Shown here: positions 60,902 to 64,000 of the stretch, piece by piece
How the letters are laid out: every line of letters begins with the position of its first letter
Numbering within the stretch: the first letter of the stretch is position 1
Origin: Achromobacter ruhlandii
Lineage (GTDB): Bacteria; Pseudomonadota; Gammaproteobacteria; Burkholderiales; Burkholderiaceae_B
NCBI RefSeq assembly: GCF_902859695.1
Contig: NZ_CADIJL010000013.1
Span: forward strand, 1 to 64,000
Direction of reading: 5' to 3'
Length of the DNA stretch: 64,000 bases
Notes under the pieces: model-generated
What the model was told of the DNA's origin: nothing
Seen by the model: only the letters and a program-made list of their open reading frames with translations
The model's database searches: none
Made by a program: the position numbers and the translations under genes

Positions 60902-61555
60902 TCAGCCGGCGGGGCCTTCCTGGTCATCGATCAACCGGTGCTTGAGCGCGTAGCGGACCAGGTCGGCCTGGTTGCGCAGGCGCATCTTCACCAGGATCCG
61001 GCTCTTATAGGTACTGACCGTCTTGACGCTCAGGAAAAGCAGCCGCCCGATGTCGGCGTTGTTCAGGCCCCGGGCGAGGTGGTGGAACACCGACGACTCC
61101 CGATCGGACAGCGACAGATGCGGTTGCAGGGCGCCGTCGGCATGGCGCTCGAAGGCAACGCTCTCGGCCACCGACGGGCTCAGGTAGCGGCCACCGGCGG
61201 CAACCCGGCGCACGGCCTGCACCAACTCCGTGGCGGCGCTGTCCTTGGTGAGATAACCCGCCGCGCCGGCCTTGATGGCCTGGACCGCGTATTGCGGCTC
61301 GCCGTGCATCGTCAATACCAGGATCGGCACGGCGGGGTAGTCGCGGCGGATCAGGCGGATCAGGTCGACGCCGTCGTGGCCCGGCATGGACAGGTCCAGC
61401 ACCAGCAGGTCCCATGGCCGCTCGGCCAGCAAGCGCAGCGCTTCGGCGCCGTTGCCGGCCTCGCCCTGCACCGAGATGTCGCCGGTCGGTTCCAGCAGGC
61501 GGCGCAGGCCCTCGCGCACCAGGGTATGGTCGTCGGCGAGCATGACGGCGATCAT
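60902..61555 (-). CDS. LuxR/NarL-type response regulator
   Basis: A 217-aa response regulator. Receiver domain with acidic pocket (LADDH, Asp8/Asp9), phospho-acceptor Asp54 (LVLDLSMPGHDG) and Lys in GYLTKD; LuxR-type HTH near the C-terminus (LNNADIGRLLFLSVKTVSTYKS). The start ATG overlaps the histidine kinase stop (ATGA), so the pair is one operon. It lies directly upstream of fnr and may regulate it. Confidence 0.93.
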   Translation of the reverse strand: MIAVMLADDHTLVREGLRRLLEPTGDISVQGEAGNGAEALRLLAERPWDLLVLDLSMPGHDGVDLIRLIRRDYPAVPILVLTMHGEPQYAVQAIKAGAAGYLTKDSAATELVQAVRRVAAGGRYLSPSVAESVAFERHADGALQPHLSLSDRESSVFHHLARGLNNADIGRLLFLSVKTVSTYKSRILVKMRLRNQADLVRYALKHRLIDDQEGPAG

Positions 61556-62640
61556 GGCGTCTCCCACGGCGGCTGCGGCGGCTGGGCCGGCAGGGTGGCT
61601 TTCAGGCGGAAGCCGCCTTGCCGGCGCGTCGTGATGCTGACGTCGCCATTGAGCAAGCGCACCCGTTCGCGAATGCCCTGCAGGCCGAGCGAAAAGGACA
61701 GCTTGCGCGTCAGGCTCTCCGGTGTCGCGCCCACGCCGTTGTCCTGCACTACCAGGCAGCACTCGGTGGCGTTGCAGGACAACCGCACCTGCACCTGGCT
61801 GGCCTGCGCATGCCGGGCGATATTGGTCAGGGCCTCCTGGACCACGCGATACAGTGTCGTCGCCACCTGCTTGGCGGGTTCGCCGGCGCCGATGTCGATA
61901 TGCGCGTCGGTGGCGATGCCATAGCGCGACACGAAGTTCGACACCAGCCATTCGATCGCCGCGGCCAGCCCGAGGTCATCGAGCATGACCGGCCGCAGGT
62001 CGGCGGCGATGCGCCGCAATGAGGTGAAAGTCAGTTTGATGAGGCGGCGCATGGCCTCGACCCGGTCATGCAGGTCCTGGTCGTGCGGCGACAGGCGCGC
62101 GGCCAGTTGCGACAGTTCCATGGTCAGCGCTGTCAGGCTCTGGCCGAGGTCATCGTGCAATTCCCGCGCAATGTGCTTTTTTTCCTGCTCGCGTACGTGC
62201 AACAGGGCATTGGACAGCCGCGTCAGTTCGTCGCGCGAGGCCAGCAGGGCCTGGTCGACCCGCTGCCGCTCGGTGATGTCGCGCAGGAAAATCGACAGGA
62301 ACACGCCGGCTTCGCCCTGTGTCTGCGAAATCGAGGCTTCCATGGGAAATTCCTCGCCATTGGCGCGCAGGCCCCACAGCGGCGCGCCCAGCCCCATCTT
62401 GCGTTCGGAAATGCCGGTATGGCGAAAGCGCTCGACATGCCGGGCATGCACGGCGCGAAAACGGACGGGTATCAGGATGTCGAGACTGGCGCCGATGGCC
62501 TGGTCGGCCTGGCGCAGGAAAACGCGCTCCGCCGCCGGGTTGAACATCACGATGCGCTGTTGCGCGTCGACCGTGATGATGGGTTCCGTGGCGGACTGGA
62601 TGATATCGAGAAGCGGTGGCGCGTTGGCCGGGGGCTCCAT
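61552..62640 (-). CDS. PAS-domain histidine kinase (HisKA_3 type)
   Basis: A 362-aa cytoplasmic sensor kinase. PAS domain at residues about 5-125 (LLDIIQSATEPIITVDAQQR, FNPAAERVF, SIFLRDITERQR), then a HisKA_3 dimerisation helix with His162 (HIARELHDDLGQSL) and a HATPase domain with VQEALTNIARHA and DNGVGAT. No transmembrane helix, so the signal is internal; the PAS domain shows no obvious heme or flavin signature. Start at 62640 is uncertain (62718 is the other option). Confidence 0.9.
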   Translation of the reverse strand: MEPPANAPPLLDIIQSATEPIITVDAQQRIVMFNPAAERVFLRQADQAIGASLDILIPVRFRAVHARHVERFRHTGISERKMGLGAPLWGLRANGEEFPMEASISQTQGEAGVFLSIFLRDITERQRVDQALLASRDELTRLSNALLHVREQEKKHIARELHDDLGQSLTALTMELSQLAARLSPHDQDLHDRVEAMRRLIKLTFTSLRRIAADLRPVMLDDLGLAAAIEWLVSNFVSRYGIATDAHIDIGAGEPAKQVATTLYRVVQEALTNIARHAQASQVQVRLSCNATECCLVVQDNGVGATPESLTRKLSFSLGLQGIRERVRLLNGDVSITTRRQGGFRLKATLPAQPPQPPWETP

Positions 62641-62782
62641 GGGCGGGTGAGATGTGCGCGTTCCAGGACCGAACGGGGGTCTGGATTGATTGCAGCACAG
62701 TTCCCCGCCGTGCGCCATAGTCGCGATGCACGGGGCCTGAAGGGCCGGGCACGAGCCGTCCCCTTTTTGTTCCCCCCGACGG

Positions 62783-63304
62783 TCAGTCGACGGCGGGCAG
62801 CACCGGGTCGTCCCAATCACCCGCGCCGCCGAAGGCCTGCAACTGCGCCTTGAAACGGCACAGCGCCGCGTCGCTCTCGCCGGCCAGCACGTCGAACTGC
62901 TTGAGCAGCAGGATCGAGCGCGGCTTGGCGCCGATCGCGCTGGCCATGTCGTCGACCGCGCGAAAGCCGCCATATCCGGACATCACGCAGATCACCGAAT
63001 AGGCCCGAATTCCCTGGCGCGCATTGCGCAGGAATGCGCGCATGGGCGCGGCCAGCGATCGCAGCCACACCGGCGCGATCAGCACCACGTGGTCATAGGC
63101 GTCGAGCGCCGGCCCGTCGTAGCGGTACGCCGGGCTGCGCTTGAAGAGCACGTCGACGATGCAGCGCAGGTCCCCGCGCAAGCCGAGCCGGGGCTGTGGG
63201 TCGCGGATCTCATGGACCGGCCAGTGGGTCATGGCGGCCAGGCGTTCGGCCACCGCGCGCGCGGTGCCGCTGCGCGAATAGAACACGATGCCGATGCGGG
63301 TCAT
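62783..63304 (-). CDS. Flavodoxin-family protein
   Basis: A 173-aa flavodoxin-like protein with the FMN phosphate loop FYSRSGTARAVAE and the second loop SGYGGFRAVDD. It may act as NAD(P)H:quinone oxidoreductase or electron carrier. The start overlaps the CBS gene stop (ATGA at 63301-63304), so both are under the same FNR-like box. Confidence 0.85.
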   Translation of the reverse strand: MTRIGIVFYSRSGTARAVAERLAAMTHWPVHEIRDPQPRLGLRGDLRCIVDVLFKRSPAYRYDGPALDAYDHVVLIAPVWLRSLAAPMRAFLRNARQGIRAYSVICVMSGYGGFRAVDDMASAIGAKPRSILLLKQFDVLAGESDAALCRFKAQLQAFGGAGDWDDPVLPAVD

Positions 63305-63786
63305 GATGCCTCCTTGCGGGCGGGAGAATCGCGCTCATCCTGGGCCAGCAGGGCGCGCAGGATATCGCGGCGGCTGACCACGCCCACCAGCTTGCCGTCG
63401 CGCGTGACCGGCACGCGCTTGATGGCGTGCTTGAGCAACAGGTCGGCGATCCGCGACAGGGGCGCCGATTCATCGACGGTGATCACCGGGCTGCTCATGA
63501 CGCTGGCGGCGGCGCGCTCGCCCAGTTGCAGGCTGTGCAGGAATTCCAGGTTCAAGGGTTCGCCTTCGGCCAGTTGCGCCAGCCAGTGGTCGAGTTTTTT
63601 CTGGTGGGCGCTGTCCTGCCGGCGCACCAGGTCGCCTTCGCTGATCAGGCCGATCAAGGTGCCGTCGTCGCCGACGACCATGACGGCGCTGATTTCCCGC
63701 TCGACCATTGCGCGCATGATCTGGGAGACGGGCGTTCTGGCATTGACGCAATAGGGATTCGGGGTCATGAGTTCGCTCGCGAGCAT
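63301..63786 (-). CDS. Twin CBS-domain protein
   Basis: A 161-aa protein with two CBS domains (about residues 3-58 and 95-152), AELMTPNPYCVNARTPVSQI-like start and SRRDILRALL end, separated by a linker. CBS pairs bind adenosine nucleotides and sense energy state; no fused enzyme domain. GGAGAACAGC supports the start at 63786. It leads an operon with the flavodoxin gene. Confidence 0.9.
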   Translation of the reverse strand: MLASELMTPNPYCVNARTPVSQIMRAMVEREISAVMVVGDDGTLIGLISEGDLVRRQDSAHQKKLDHWLAQLAEGEPLNLEFLHSLQLGERAAASVMSSPVITVDESAPLSRIADLLLKHAIKRVPVTRDGKLVGVVSRRDILRALLAQDERDSPARKEAS

Positions 63787-63867
63787 GCTGTTCTCCAGGG
63801 GAAAAGGGGCGTACCCTGGCTGGCGGGGCGCCTTGTCTTCATCTTGATCCGCCCGCCGGGCGCGGTC

Positions 63868-63881
63868 TTGATCTAGGTCAA
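63868..63881. promoter_or_regulatory. FNR box between the CBS and MBL-fold genes
   Basis: TTGAT-CTAG-GTCAA. On the minus strand CAAGAT (plus 63841-63846) begins exactly 21 nt after it, the same hexamer and spacing as at hsp20. It lies 73 bp before the divergent partial gene and may serve both. Confidence 0.7.
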
Positions 63882-63953
63882 GCCGCGCGCCGCGCGCCAT
63901 TTCCCATGGGCGCGCGCCGTGCGATGCTGGCAGCGCATCCGCAAGGAGGAGCC

Positions 63954-64000
63954 ATGTCGAACCATCCGATGCTGTGTTTCCTGGGCGCCGCCGGCACCGT
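63954..64000 (+). CDS. Start of an MBL-fold (beta-CASP-type) hydrolase, truncated by window end
   Basis: AAGGAGGAG precedes an ATG at 63954; the sixteen visible residues MSNHPMLCFLGAAGTV are the typical start of MBL-fold beta-CASP RNA-processing hydrolases (FLGAAGTVTGS). Only 47 bases are visible, so this is a pattern call. Confidence 0.55.
   Translation, partial: MSNHPMLCFLGAAGT

Noticed and set aside
1-64000. tRNA, rRNA, CRISPR arrays, prophage or intact IS elements
   Set aside because: I looked for the usual signs (tRNA-like cloverleaf, regularly spaced repeats, transposase or integrase motifs) and saw none. A tRNAscan or ISfinder run would be decisive.

Overview
This 64 kb window is GC-rich, densely coded bacterial DNA with no rRNA, tRNA, CRISPR array or intact transposon that I can see. 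A Bug-type (TctC-like) periplasmic binding protein, a large glycine-rich autotransporter, many ABC, LysR and GntR genes, a betaproteobacterial FNR homologue and a membrane-anchored malate:quinone oxidoreductase together suggest a betaproteobacterium of the Bordetella/Achromobacter (Alcaligenaceae) group. This is inference from gene content, not a database match.

Layout. (1) 1-9.5 kb: 3' part of an autotransporter adhesin, a Sel1-repeat secreted protein, two small orphan genes, a chromosomal KfrA-type coiled-coil DNA-binding protein with palindromes at its promoter, an AI-2E family exporter and a pseudouridine-synthase-like protein whose catalytic Asp position is Glu. (2) 9.5-12 kb: a short AT-rich patch of repeated AGTGAATTC motifs, an LD-carboxypeptidase lipoprotein and a zinc metallopeptidase. 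(3) 12-25.5 kb (minus strand): a D-amino-acid/peptide scavenging cluster made of FAD amine oxidase, RidA, M81 peptidase, a five-gene peptide ABC transporter, D-aminoacylase, an XRE-cupin regulator, an APC permease and an exported methyltransferase. (4) 26-35.8 kb: a ten-gene aromatic-acid catabolic operon (FAH hydrolase, ornithine-cyclodeaminase-like enzyme, bicupin, two-subunit Rieske oxygenase, Rieske ferredoxin, FAD reductase, SnoaL-like protein, 2-oxo-enoate hydratase, Bug binding protein) divergent from a GntR/FCD regulator, with four TTGCATGCAA-type operators between them. (5) 35.8-52.9 kb: mixed housekeeping and regulatory genes, including a GbsR/MarR-type regulator with two near-identical long palindromic operators, an acetylpolyamine-deacetylase/MFS/LysR group, mqo, a TetR/MBL divergent pair with twin operators, and a run of uncharacterised membrane or secreted proteins with non-ATG starts. 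(6) 52.9-64 kb: a low-oxygen/stress island with Hsp20, triple-BON protein, CHAD protein, YSC84-like protein, NRAMP-like transporter, universal stress protein, MgtC/DUF4010 protein, phasin, an FNR-type regulator, a LuxR-type response regulator with PAS histidine kinase, a CBS-domain protein, a flavodoxin and the start of an MBL-fold gene.

The most striking signals are in region 6. Six FNR-like dyads (TTGAY-N4-GTCAA or close) lie in front of six transcription units, at least four with a -10-like hexamer exactly 21 nt downstream, and the island encodes its own FNR whose recognition helix carries Cys where E. coli FNR has Ser212. Other highlights are 15-bp tandem repeats at the 3' ends of two unrelated genes (RidA and a glutathione S-transferase), in one case apparently cut off by a CAA-to-TAA change, and operators phased at exactly 52 bp in front of the aromatic operon.
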